Shown here piece after piece: positions 9,264-16,844 of a stretch of DNA of 64,000 bases. The notes beneath the pieces were generated by a model. The model did no database searches. It was not told the origin of the DNA and saw nothing but the letters and a program-made list of their open reading frames with translations. Every line of letters starts with the position of its first letter. The first letter of the stretch is position 1. The stretch is from positions 2,379,501-2,443,500 of the forward strand of contig NZ_CP118611.1 in the NCBI RefSeq assembly GCF_028993555.1. Direction: 5' to 3'. This stretch comes from Ensifer adhaerens (lineage in GTDB: Bacteria; Pseudomonadota; Alphaproteobacteria; Rhizobiales; Rhizobiaceae). The position numbers were made by a program, and so were the translations under genes.

Positions 9264-9946
9264 GCCTGCTCGAACTCAAGGGCCTCGAAACCTTCTACGG
9301 CGCGTCCCAGGCGCTCTTCGGCGTCAATCTCGATGTGCGCGAGGGCGAGGTGGTCGCGCTCATGGGCCGCAACGGCATGGGCAAGACGACGACGATCAAC
9401 TCGATCCTCGGCCTCGTGCGGCCGCGCGCAGGCGCGATCAGCTTCGCCGGCAAGACCATCTCCGGCCTGCGTCCGCACCGGATTGCAAGGCTCGGCCTCG
9501 GTCTCGTTCCTGAAGGACGGCGCTGCTTTCCCAATCTCACCGTCATGGAGAACCTCGTCGCCACGGCTCGCGGCAACGAATGGACCTTCGAGAAAGTGAC
9601 CGCGCTCTTCCCTCGCCTCGGCGAGCGGCGCGATCAATATGCCAACACGCTTTCGGGCGGGGAGCAGCAGATGCTTGCGATCGGCCGGGCCTTGATGACC
9701 AATCCCAGCCTGCTCATTCTCGACGAGGCAACGGAGGGGCTGGCGCCGGTCATTCGCCAGGATATCTGGTCGGCGATCCGCATTCTGAAGGCGGCAGGGC
9801 AGTCGATCCTCGTCGTCGACAAGACGCTTTCGGAACTCCTGCCCGTTGCCGACCGCTGCTTCGTCCTGGAAAAGGGTGCGACGGTGTTTGAGGGAGCGCC
9901 GCTTGCGCTGACGCCAGAACTCCAGGATCGCTATCTCGGCGTTTGA
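9260..9946 (+). CDS. Liv-type ABC transporter ATPase (LivF-like)
   Basis: Second ATP-binding subunit, 228 residues, starting with GTG in a GTGA overlap with the LivG-like gene. Walker A GRNGMGKTT, signature LSGGEQQMLAIGRAL, and Walker B LLILDEATEGLAP are all present. It is the last gene of the plus-strand operon CoA ligase-kynA-binding protein-permeases-ATPases. The stop lies only 8 bases from the end of the convergent minus-strand dehydratase-like gene, and I see no hairpin terminator between the two. Confidence 0.92.
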   Translation: MSLLELKGLETFYGASQALFGVNLDVREGEVVALMGRNGMGKTTTINSILGLVRPRAGAISFAGKTISGLRPHRIARLGLGLVPEGRRCFPNLTVMENLVATARGNEWTFEKVTALFPRLGERRDQYANTLSGGEQQMLAIGRALMTNPSLLILDEATEGLAPVIRQDIWSAIRILKAAGQSILVVDKTLSELLPVADRCFVLEKGATVFEGAPLALTPELQDRYLGV

Positions 9947-9954
9947 TCGGTCGC

Positions 9955-10926
9955 TCAGGCTGAGGGAATGCCACCGCCGAGCACAGCGGCATAGGCAGCC
10001 GCGTCGATGTTGCCGCCCGAGACCACGCAGACGATGTTTCCCTTGAGATCCGGTCGCGCGATTGCGGCGGCAAGCGAGGCGGCACCAGCGCCTTCGGCAA
10101 CGATCTTCGCCTTCTTGAAGAGAAGCCGCATCGCTTCGGTCACCTGCCCCGGGCTGATAGCAATCGCCCCATCGATCAGGTCTCGGACCACCGGCCAGAT
10201 CTGAGGCACCAGCGATGGCGCGCCGATGCTCTTGATAAAGGAGGGGCGGGTTTCGATCGTCACGATTTGGCCAGCGACCAAGGCCGCCGAAACAGGGGCG
10301 GCGCTGTCATCTTCGACCGCAAAGACACGGCAACGGTCGGAAATGGATTTGACCGCGCTCGCGACCCCGGTCGTCATGCTGCCGCCGCCATAGGGGGTGA
10401 GCACAACATCGGCATCGGGCAGATCCTCGACGATTTCCATGCCGATCGAGCCGTTGCCGGCAAGCACGGCCTGATCGGTCACTGGATTGATCAGCAGTTC
10501 GGGCGCATCCGGGCGGTCTGCGTCGGTGATGTAGTCCCACCAGGTCTCGGCGCTGATGAAGCGCACCTCGCCACCAAGCGCGCGCACGCCGTCGATCTTG
10601 GTTTGCGGCGCGCCGCGATACATGTAGGCAACCATCGGCACGCCGACGAGGCGCGCGGCCCAGGCCATGCCATAGGCCATGTTGCCGGAACTGGTGACGG
10701 CCACACCGTGCCGCAGGGCCGCGGGATCACGCGACAAAACGCCGTTCAGCGCCGGACGGAGCTTGAAGGCGCCGATCGGAGAAAGCGTCTCCAGCTTCAG
10801 AAAGATCTGCCGGTCTGGAAACCCAAGGTCCAGCCTCACTAGCGGCGTGCGCGCGAAATGGGGTGCGATGCGGGCGCGAGCCTCGGCGATTTCCAGCGGT
10901 GTCGGGCGGTGTGGTACGCTCATCAT
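9955..10926 (-). CDS. PLP-dependent threonine/serine dehydratase-like enzyme
   Basis: Fold-type II PLP enzyme of 323 residues. The lysine-containing motif IGAFKLRPALN (normally SFKxRGA in threonine dehydratases) binds PLP, and a glycine-rich phosphate loop (PYGGGSMTTG) and SSGNMAYG substrate loop are visible. No C-terminal ACT regulatory domain is present, so it resembles catabolic or specialised dehydratases rather than IlvA. I start at the ATG at 10926, preceded by AGGAGAG. It is the last gene of the minus-strand operon with kynureninase and the TrpXYZ-like transporter. Its substrate is unknown; a hydroxy-amino acid ammonia-lyase or racemase activity is equally possible. The link to tryptophan use is positional only. 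Confidence 0.8.
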   Translation of the reverse strand: MMSVPHRPTPLEIAEARARIAPHFARTPLVRLDLGFPDRQIFLKLETLSPIGAFKLRPALNGVLSRDPAALRHGVAVTSSGNMAYGMAWAARLVGVPMVAYMYRGAPQTKIDGVRALGGEVRFISAETWWDYITDADRPDAPELLINPVTDQAVLAGNGSIGMEIVEDLPDADVVLTPYGGGSMTTGVASAVKSISDRCRVFAVEDDSAAPVSAALVAGQIVTIETRPSFIKSIGAPSLVPQIWPVVRDLIDGAIAISPGQVTEAMRLLFKKAKIVAEGAGAASLAAAIARPDLKGNIVCVVSGGNIDAAAYAAVLGGGIPSA

Positions 10927-11044
10927 TGCGAACTCTCCTGCTGAGGCTCGTCCAACGTCAGCCCCGCGAAGCGCAGTTCTGAGCTTCTGAGCGGCCACGG
11001 GCGACTGAGCGCCCGCAGCAAGTGCATTTTCGCCTGAGGTCAGA

Positions 11045-12292
11045 TCAGGTCACGGCCGCGCGGACGGCAAAGCGCGCGTCCTGCCAAGCGCCCGTGCGCA
11101 GGATCTCTTCGAGGATTTCGACCGCCCGCCAAACGTCGGCATAGCTCACATAAAGCGGCGTGAAGCCGAAGCGCATCGTCGTGGGCGCGCGGAAATCGCC
11201 GATGACGCCACGGGCAATGAGAGCCTGCATGATCTCGTAGCTGTTCGGATGGCTGAACGAAACCTGACTTCCGCGTTTCACCCCGTCACGCGGGCTCTCG
11301 AGTTCCAGACCGTAAGCACCGCATTTCGCCTCGACGAGCGTGATGAAGAGATCGGTGAGCCGGATGCTCTTTTCGCGCAACTGGTTCATGTCGACCTCGT
11401 TCCAGACATCGAGCGCGCCCTTCAGCGCCCGCAGCGACAGGATCGGCTGCGTGCCGCAGAGGAAACGACGGATGCCCTCGCCGGCGGCATAGTGCTTTTC
11501 GAAGGCGAAGGGCCGCGCATGGCCCCACCAGCCGGTGAGCGGCTGGCGGAGATCGCCGTGATGACGGGTCGCGGCATAGATGAAGGCGGGCGAGCCCGGG
11601 CCACCGTTCAGGTATTTGTAAGTGCAGCCGACGGCGAAATCGACATTCGCGCCGTCGAGATCAACCGGCAGGGCGCCGGCCGTATGGCAGAGGTCCCAGA
11701 TGACCAGTGCGCCATGCTCATGTGCCTTGCGCGTCAGCGCCGCCATGTCGCGCAGTTCGCCTGACTTGTAGTTCACGTGGTTGACCAGAACCACGGCAAC
11801 GCTGCCGTCGATCAGGTCCTCGATTGCAGGCGCATCGACCCCTTCGAGGCGCAGCGAGGCGCCCGGACGCGTCGAGACCACACCTTCGGCCATGTAGAGA
11901 TCCGTCGGGAAGCTCCCGCCTTCGCTGACGATCACCGACCGGTCGGGCCGGAGCGCCATGGCCGCGTGCAGGGCCTTGTAGATGTTGATCGACGTCGTAT
12001 CACAGACGACGGTCTGGCCGGCAGCCGCACCAATCAGCCGCCCGACTTGGTCGCCGAGCGCCAACGGCATCTCGAACCAGCCGGCTGTGTTCCAGCTGCG
12101 GATGAGGTCCTGCCCCCATTCCTCGGTCGCGGCCTTGCGAAGTTCGTCGAAGGCGGCGGTCGAAGCCACCCCGAGCGAGTTGCCGTCGAGATAGATGAGG
12201 TCCGGCGGCAGGATGAAACGCTCGCGCATCGGGCTGAGCACATCGGCCACATCCATGGCCTCGATGGCAGCAAAATCAGGAACTGCATTCAT
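11045..12292 (-). CDS. kynU: kynureninase
   Basis: PLP enzyme of 415 residues cleaving kynurenine to anthranilate and alanine. The PLP lysine is in GCTYKYLNGGPGSPAF (Lys226), a highly characteristic kynureninase motif; the N-terminal LIYLDGNSLG segment and WDLCHTAGALPVDL are also diagnostic. I use the ATG at 12292 because GAGGA lies just upstream; an ATG at 12307 immediately follows the stop of the transporter permease but has no spacing for a ribosome binding site. It follows the TrpXYZ-like transporter genes in one operon. Anthranilate formed here is the expected substrate of the CoA ligase at 2887-4506. Confidence 0.95.
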   Translation of the reverse strand: MNAVPDFAAIEAMDVADVLSPMRERFILPPDLIYLDGNSLGVASTAAFDELRKAATEEWGQDLIRSWNTAGWFEMPLALGDQVGRLIGAAAGQTVVCDTTSINIYKALHAAMALRPDRSVIVSEGGSFPTDLYMAEGVVSTRPGASLRLEGVDAPAIEDLIDGSVAVVLVNHVNYKSGELRDMAALTRKAHEHGALVIWDLCHTAGALPVDLDGANVDFAVGCTYKYLNGGPGSPAFIYAATRHHGDLRQPLTGWWGHARPFAFEKHYAAGEGIRRFLCGTQPILSLRALKGALDVWNEVDMNQLREKSIRLTDLFITLVEAKCGAYGLELESPRDGVKRGSQVSFSHPNSYEIMQALIARGVIGDFRAPTTMRFGFTPLYVSYADVWRAVEILEEILRTGAWQDARFAVRAAVT

Positions 12293-12307
12293 GAAGGTGG
12301 TCCTCAT

Positions 12308-13231
12308 TTATTCGCGGACGGTTTCGCGGGCGGGTGCCGGCCCGCGGCTTCGCTTGAGGCTCGGAAGAGCCAGCATGGCGAGAACGAAGAGGCCGGTCGC
12401 AAGTTTCAGGTCCGGCGGCGGCATGCCGGCGGCCAGGCAGAAGGAGACGAGCTGGTAGTAGACGATCGCGCCGACGAAGGGGGCGGCGAGCTGGCGCAGC
12501 ACGCTCTGCTTGCCGACGATCGCTTCGCCGATCATCAGCGCCGCAAGGCCGTTGATCAGGATGCCGAGGCCCATGTTGACGTCGGCAAAGCCCTGCGACT
12601 GTACCATCAGCGCGCCGCTGCCCGCCGAAAACGCGCCGGCGAGACCAACGCCGCCGATCGTCGCCAGCCAGACATTGATGCCTTGGGCTTCGGCCATATC
12701 AGGATTGGCGCCGACGGCACGAACGGCCGTGCCCTTCTCAGTGCGGAAGAAATGATAGAGCAGGATGAACACGACGATCGCGATCAGCCCGGCGACAACG
12801 ATCTTGCTGGCCGGGAAGCCCGGCTGCAGCCCCGGCGTCCAGTCGAACACCGTCGGCGCACCGAAGACCGAAAGGTTCGAGCGGCCCATGATCCTGAGGT
12901 TGATCGAATAGAGCATCGTCATCATCAGGATGCCAGCGAGCAGCGTGTGGATCCGGAATCTCAGATGGATGAACGCCGTGCAGCAGCCGGCAACGAATCC
13001 GGCAACAAGCGCAATGGCGATCGCCGCAAGCGGCGACATACCGGCCGCCATCAGCACGCCGCAGACGCAACCGCCGAGCGGGAACGCGCCTTCACTGGTG
13101 AGGTCCGGAAAGCTCAGCATGCGGAACGGGATCATGATCCCGAGCACGACGAAGGCGAGGATCAGGCTCTGCGCCAGAGTGACCGGAACGAGCGAGACAA
13201 AGCTCGCGATAGTGTTTTGAAGAATATCCAT
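12308..13231 (-). CDS. TrpY-like ABC transporter permease
   Basis: Membrane subunit of 307 residues of the COG4120 family, the permease partner of TrpX-type binding proteins. The segment FRMLSFPDLTSEGAFPLGG near the N-terminus and FRIHTLLAGILMMTMLYSINLRIMG-type region in the middle are characteristic; roughly eight hydrophobic helices are visible. It lies between the ATPase gene and kynureninase, with only 5 bases to the ATPase stop and 15 bases to the kynU start. In streptococci such systems import tryptophan; given kynU in the same operon, tryptophan or kynurenine uptake is a reasonable inference. Confidence 0.85.
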   Translation of the reverse strand: MDILQNTIASFVSLVPVTLAQSLILAFVVLGIMIPFRMLSFPDLTSEGAFPLGGCVCGVLMAAGMSPLAAIAIALVAGFVAGCCTAFIHLRFRIHTLLAGILMMTMLYSINLRIMGRSNLSVFGAPTVFDWTPGLQPGFPASKIVVAGLIAIVVFILLYHFFRTEKGTAVRAVGANPDMAEAQGINVWLATIGGVGLAGAFSAGSGALMVQSQGFADVNMGLGILINGLAALMIGEAIVGKQSVLRQLAAPFVGAIVYYQLVSFCLAAGMPPPDLKLATGLFVLAMLALPSLKRSRGPAPARETVRE

Positions 13232-13236
13232 GATCG

Positions 13237-14016
13237 TCAGCTCGCCAGGAACATGCGGTCGGTTTTGACGGAGAAGTGGCCGATCAGATCAGGCACGGTC
13301 GTCTGGGCCTTTTCCTTGCCGTCGATTTCGAGGCGGACGCGCCCGGCATCGAGCATGATGACCTTGTGGCCGAAATCCACCGCGTGCTGCATGTTGTGCG
13401 TCACCATCAGCGTCGTCAGCTTCAGGGCTTCGACCGCACGGATCGTCGCCTGCATGACGATATCTGCGGTGCGCGGATCAAGGGCCGCGGTGTGTTCGTC
13501 GAGCAGCAGCAGTTCCGGCTCACCGCCGACTGCCATGATCAGCGACAGCGATTGCCGCTGTCCGCCGGACAGAAGCTCCACCCGCGTGTCCAGACGGTTT
13601 TCGAGGCCAAGCCCAAGCAGCGACAGCCGTTCCTTATAGGTGGCAAGCCGCGTCGCATTGAGCCCGCGGCGCAGCGTGCGCTTGTTGCTGCGTAGCTCGG
13701 CGAGAAGCATGTTTTCGGCGACCGTCATGCTGGCGGCGGTGCCGCGCATCGGGTCCTGGAAGACGCGGGCAAGCCGCATGGCGCGCTTGTGCACTGGCAT
13801 GGCCGTCACGTCGTCGCCATTGATGACGACCTGGCCGCTATCGAGCACCAGCGCGCCCGAGATGGCGTTGAGCATACTGCTCTTGCCGGCGCCGTTCGAA
13901 CCGATGACGACGCCGAATTCGCCTGTCGCAAGACGAAGATCGAGGCCGTCGAGCGCGACCTTTTCGTCCGCCTGTCCCTTGTAGAATACCTTGCGGGCCG
14001 ATCTGATTTCCAGCAT
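13237..14016 (-). CDS. TrpZ-like ABC transporter ATPase
   Basis: ATP-binding subunit of 259 residues in the COG1101 family. Walker A VIGSNGAGKSS, signature LLSGGQRQSLSLIMA, and the unusual Walker B extension LLLLDEHTAALDP, typical of this family, are all visible. The start at 14016 has AAGGGGAGAG upstream; an alternative GTG at 14034 would swallow that site. It is preceded by the binding-protein gene and a stem-loop and followed closely by the permease. Confidence 0.9.
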   Translation of the reverse strand: MLEIRSARKVFYKGQADEKVALDGLDLRLATGEFGVVIGSNGAGKSSMLNAISGALVLDSGQVVINGDDVTAMPVHKRAMRLARVFQDPMRGTAASMTVAENMLLAELRSNKRTLRRGLNATRLATYKERLSLLGLGLENRLDTRVELLSGGQRQSLSLIMAVGGEPELLLLDEHTAALDPRTADIVMQATIRAVEALKLTTLMVTHNMQHAVDFGHKVIMLDAGRVRLEIDGKEKAQTTVPDLIGHFSVKTDRMFLAS

Positions 14017-14039
14017 TGGCTCTCCCCTTAACACTCATA

Positions 14040-14068
14040 AAGTGACGGCGCTCCCGACGCCGTCACTT
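14040..14068 (-). promoter_or_regulatory. intercistronic stem-loop after binding-protein gene
   Basis: A perfect 11-bp inverted repeat (AAGTGACGGCG and complement, 7-base loop) lies between the stop of the TrpX-like binding-protein gene (14088) and the start of the ATPase gene (14016), on the transcript of that operon. There is no U-run after it. Its position matches the stem-loops at 6542, 39061 and 47906, so it probably stabilises or limits the binding-protein message. Confidence 0.6.
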
Positions 14069-14087
14069 GATCGAGATCGACCGGAGA

Positions 14088-15071
14088 TCAGTCGACGACG
14101 CAATCGCACTCGTTCGCGAGCGCAGCCGGCACTTCGATGCCGAAGGCGGCCGTCGCCTTCTTCGAGATCAGCGGCGCATGATCTTCATAGCTCGGGCGCG
14201 AAGGCGCGATGGTCTTCGGGTCCGCGCCGTTGAGGATCTGGGCTGCGATCTTGCCGGCATTGACGCCGACCTGTTCGTAGTTGACCGCAAAGCTTGCCGG
14301 CACGACACCGTCACGCACCGCACCGTCGTCGGAATTGACGATCGGGATCTGCGCCTGGCGTGCCGCGGCCGAGACGGCGCCGATCGCCGGCTGGAGCAGG
14401 TTGGATGCGGGCGTGTAGATCACGTCGGCCTTGCCGGCGAACGAGGCGATACGCTGCTGGATGTCGTTGACGTTGTCGACACCGACGGCGACGACCTCGA
14501 AGCCCGCAGCAGGTGCCGCTTCCTTGATCTTGTCGAGCAGCGCCGTGTCGTTCGCCTCGCCCGGGTTATAGGGTACGCCGAAGCGCTTGGCTTCCGGCAA
14601 AAGCTTGCGCGTAAAGGCCATCACGGCCGCCACGTCTTGAAGGTCGGTCGCGCCGGTCATGCCCTCGTCACCGGCCTCCCAGGACGGCACCAGCTTGGCG
14701 GCAACCGGATCGGTGACGGCGGAAAAGACGACCGGAATGCCGGAGCCGGCAAGTGCCTTCTTGGCGATCTGCGAAACAGGGGTGGTGATCGTGTAGATCA
14801 GCTTCGGCTGTTCGGCCTGCAACTTGGCAATCATCTGCGGAACGAGCGAGGCGTCGAAATTGGTGTGGCTCTCGGTGTAGACGACGTCGGTCCCCTCGAC
14901 GAAGCCGTTTTCGGCCAGCGCCTTCTTGAAGCCGGCGATCGACGCGCTCAATTGCGGATGCTCGCCGAAATTGGCGATGCCGATGCGGATCGGATCAGCG
15001 GCAGCCGTTCCCAGTCCCCATGCCATTGCGCCGGCGACAACCAATCCCGAAAGCCAAGTGCTTTTGCTCAT
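14088..15071 (-). CDS. TrpX-like ABC transporter substrate-binding protein
   Basis: Periplasmic binding protein of the COG2984 family, 327 residues. A signal peptide ends near TAAA, before DPIRIGIANFGEHPQL; the motif FSAVTDPVAAKLV and PYNPGEAND are typical of the TrpX family. The ATG at 15071 is preceded by GGGAGGGATGT, an excellent ribosome binding site. It is the first gene of the minus-strand operon binding protein-ATPase-permease-kynU-dehydratase, and a divergent GntR regulator lies upstream with an inverted repeat between them. Tryptophan or kynurenine is the likely ligand; this is inferred from family and context. Confidence 0.9.
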   Translation of the reverse strand: MSKSTWLSGLVVAGAMAWGLGTAAADPIRIGIANFGEHPQLSASIAGFKKALAENGFVEGTDVVYTESHTNFDASLVPQMIAKLQAEQPKLIYTITTPVSQIAKKALAGSGIPVVFSAVTDPVAAKLVPSWEAGDEGMTGATDLQDVAAVMAFTRKLLPEAKRFGVPYNPGEANDTALLDKIKEAAPAAGFEVVAVGVDNVNDIQQRIASFAGKADVIYTPASNLLQPAIGAVSAAARQAQIPIVNSDDGAVRDGVVPASFAVNYEQVGVNAGKIAAQILNGADPKTIAPSRPSYEDHAPLISKKATAAFGIEVPAALANECDCVVD

Positions 15072-15154
15072 ACATCCCTCCCAGAATTTGACGAGCGTTA
15101 CCGCCCTCCTCGGCGGCGTGCGCGGATCATGCGGCCGGTTGGTCGTGTTGTCAA

Positions 15155-15201
15155 ACAAATATATATATTTTCAACTTCAACGCAGAACTATATATATTTG
15201 T
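15155..15201. promoter_or_regulatory. AT-rich inverted repeat between TrpX-like operon and gntR gene
   Basis: A perfect 13-bp inverted repeat, ACAAATATATATA at 15155-15167 and TATATATATTTGT at 15189-15201, with a 21-base spacer, sits in the 161-base divergent intergenic region. It is sharply AT-rich against a GC-rich background. FCD-type GntR regulators commonly bind short palindromic AT-rich sites near their own gene, so this is a good candidate operator for the regulator at 15233-16006, controlling both directions. Promoter elements for both genes probably overlap it. Confidence 0.6.
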
Positions 15202-15232
15202 GTCGATCCGATGCGGGCGCTAAGGGAACGGG

Positions 15233-16006
15233 ATGCAAGACCACGAACAGTCGACCAAAACGGAATCGGCCTACCGGTTGCTGCGACGCGACATTCTGGC
15301 GACGCGGCTGAAGCCCGGTGCGCCGATGAAGCTGAGCGTGCTGCGCGAGAGCTATGGGATCGGCTGGACGCCGCTGCGCGAAGCGCTGTCGCGGCTGGAG
15401 GCAGAGGGCCTCGTCACGGCAATCAGCAATCGCGGCTTTGCCGTCGCTCCGGTTTCACGCGAGGAACTGGATGATCTCACCCGCGCGCGCCTCGCGGTGG
15501 AAATACCGCTGCTGGTCGAGTCGATCGAGCACGGCGACAGCACATGGGAGTCCGCCGTTGTAACCGCACATTACCGGCTGTCCCGCTGCAAGGTTTCCGT
15601 CGAGCGCTTCTCCGAGAGCGAGGTCGACGAGTGGGATGAGAAACACGCGGCTTTCCATACCGCGCTGATCAGCGCGGCGAGATCGAACTGGCTCGCGCGC
15701 TTCCAGGCGACAATCTCAGACCAGCTCCGCCGCCACCATCGTTTCTTGAGCCTGGCCCCGACGATGAGGGCGGCCGCCGGCATGAGCGAGGGGTATGAGG
15801 AAGCCGTCGCGGCCTTGCAGGACGCCATGGCGATCGAGCATCACACCGAGCTCATGGAGGCGGCACTCGACCGCGATATCGAGCGCGCCAGGGTGCTGAT
15901 GGCCGACCACATCGGCTTTACCGTCAATGTCTATGTTCAATCCGAGGACAGCGGTCGCGCTACGCCTTCCGCCCGTCAGACTGCGCCCGGGCTTGCGTCC
16001 AAATGA
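15233..16006 (+). CDS. GntR-family (FCD-type) transcriptional regulator
   Basis: A 257-residue regulator with an N-terminal winged helix (AYRLLRRDILATRLKPGAPM, then WTPLREALSRLEAEGLV, residues about 12-65) and a C-terminal helical FCD ligand-binding domain (a HAAFHTAL His motif near residue 140 and a final His in ADHIGF). ATG at 15233 is preceded by AAGGGAACGGG. It diverges from the TrpX-like/kynU operon and the intergenic inverted repeat is a likely operator. A plausible ligand is tryptophan, kynurenine or anthranilate, by inference from context only. Confidence 0.88.
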   Translation: MQDHEQSTKTESAYRLLRRDILATRLKPGAPMKLSVLRESYGIGWTPLREALSRLEAEGLVTAISNRGFAVAPVSREELDDLTRARLAVEIPLLVESIEHGDSTWESAVVTAHYRLSRCKVSVERFSESEVDEWDEKHAAFHTALISAARSNWLARFQATISDQLRRHHRFLSLAPTMRAAAGMSEGYEEAVAALQDAMAIEHHTELMEAALDRDIERARVLMADHIGFTVNVYVQSEDSGRATPSARQTAPGLASK

Positions 16007-16099
16007 CGACCCGTGACAGCCTGTCCAAGAACCGCAAAGGCCTTTAAAAGCAAAGTGGGAAGAGCCTGCCGATTTGCGGCGCAGGGTTAGAGGCGGACG

Positions 16100-16630
16100 G
16101 TGGGAATGATGGGTGAAGACAAGTTCGATACTTCGCCGGAATGGGTGGATGGCGAAACCAAGGCCCTCGAAGCTCCGGGCGATCACCGCGCCGAGCTCAG
16201 GCTCTGGCTGCGCCTGCTGACCTGTTCGACACTGGTCGAGAGCGAGATCCGTCGCCGGCTTCGGGAAGAATTCGATTCGACCTTGCCGCGCTTCGACCTG
16301 ATGGCCCAACTCGAGCGCGCGCCCGACGGCATGGTGCTCGGCGAAGTCTCGAAACGCATGATGGTTTCGCCCGGCAACATCACGGTGCTGGTCGAGCGTT
16401 TGACCGAAAGCGGCCACATCAGCCGTACGACGCTCCCCACGGATCGCCGCGTGCAGATCATCGCGCTCACCCCGTTCGGTCGCTCCGAATTCGAGAAGAT
16501 GGCAGCAACGCATGCCGATTGGATCTCCGACCTGTTCGCGGGTGTTTCACCGCAGGACGGTGGCGTGCTGATGGATGAGCTTGCCAAGCTCAAGCGATCG
16601 ATTATCGCCTCACTGGCCCGCAACTCCTGA
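16100..16630 (+). CDS. MarR-family transcriptional regulator
   Basis: A 176-residue protein with a MarR winged-helix core: LRLWLRLLTCSTLVESEIRRRL as dimer helix, then VSKRMMVSPGNITVLVERLTESG as recognition region and TLPTDRRVQIIALTPFG as wing. The start may be GTG at 16100 (GAGG six bases upstream) or the ATGs at 16106/16109. It lies upstream of the monooxygenase/reductase gene on the same strand, with a 200-base gap. A MarR-like gene is likewise part of the Azoarcus evansii 2-aminobenzoate cluster, and MarR proteins often respond to aromatic acyl-CoA thioesters; regulation by 2-aminobenzoyl-CoA is an inference. Confidence 0.88.
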   Translation: MGMMGEDKFDTSPEWVDGETKALEAPGDHRAELRLWLRLLTCSTLVESEIRRRLREEFDSTLPRFDLMAQLERAPDGMVLGEVSKRMMVSPGNITVLVERLTESGHISRTTLPTDRRVQIIALTPFGRSEFEKMAATHADWISDLFAGVSPQDGGVLMDELAKLKRSIIASLARNS

Positions 16631-16721
16631 GGCGCAACCCCGTTTCCCTTTTGCCAGAACCTTGAAACGGCGTGGCGTCCACGCGCCGTCGCTTAAGCAC
16701 GCCAATAGGCATCGCGTTCGC

Positions 16722-16745
16722 CAAAAACAATTTTAAGCTTGAAAT
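16722..16745. promoter_or_regulatory. candidate operator upstream of the 2-aminobenzoyl-CoA monooxygenase/reductase gene
   Basis: The element runs CAAAAACAA then TTTTAAGCTTGAAAT. Its core TTTTAAGCTTGAAA (16731-16744) is a near-perfect palindrome around AAGCTT. It ends 99 bases before the monooxygenase/reductase start, after the MarR gene, and closely resembles the element at 2636-2658. This makes it a good candidate binding site for the MarR protein encoded just upstream. Confidence 0.45.
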
Positions 16746-16844
16746 TTCTCCCGAACGAGTCCACCTTGTTCCGAGCAGTCCGGGATGACGGCCAACGGCA
16801 TCTCGACGGCGACACACGCAGCCGGAACTCGGGAGGAGAACGAC

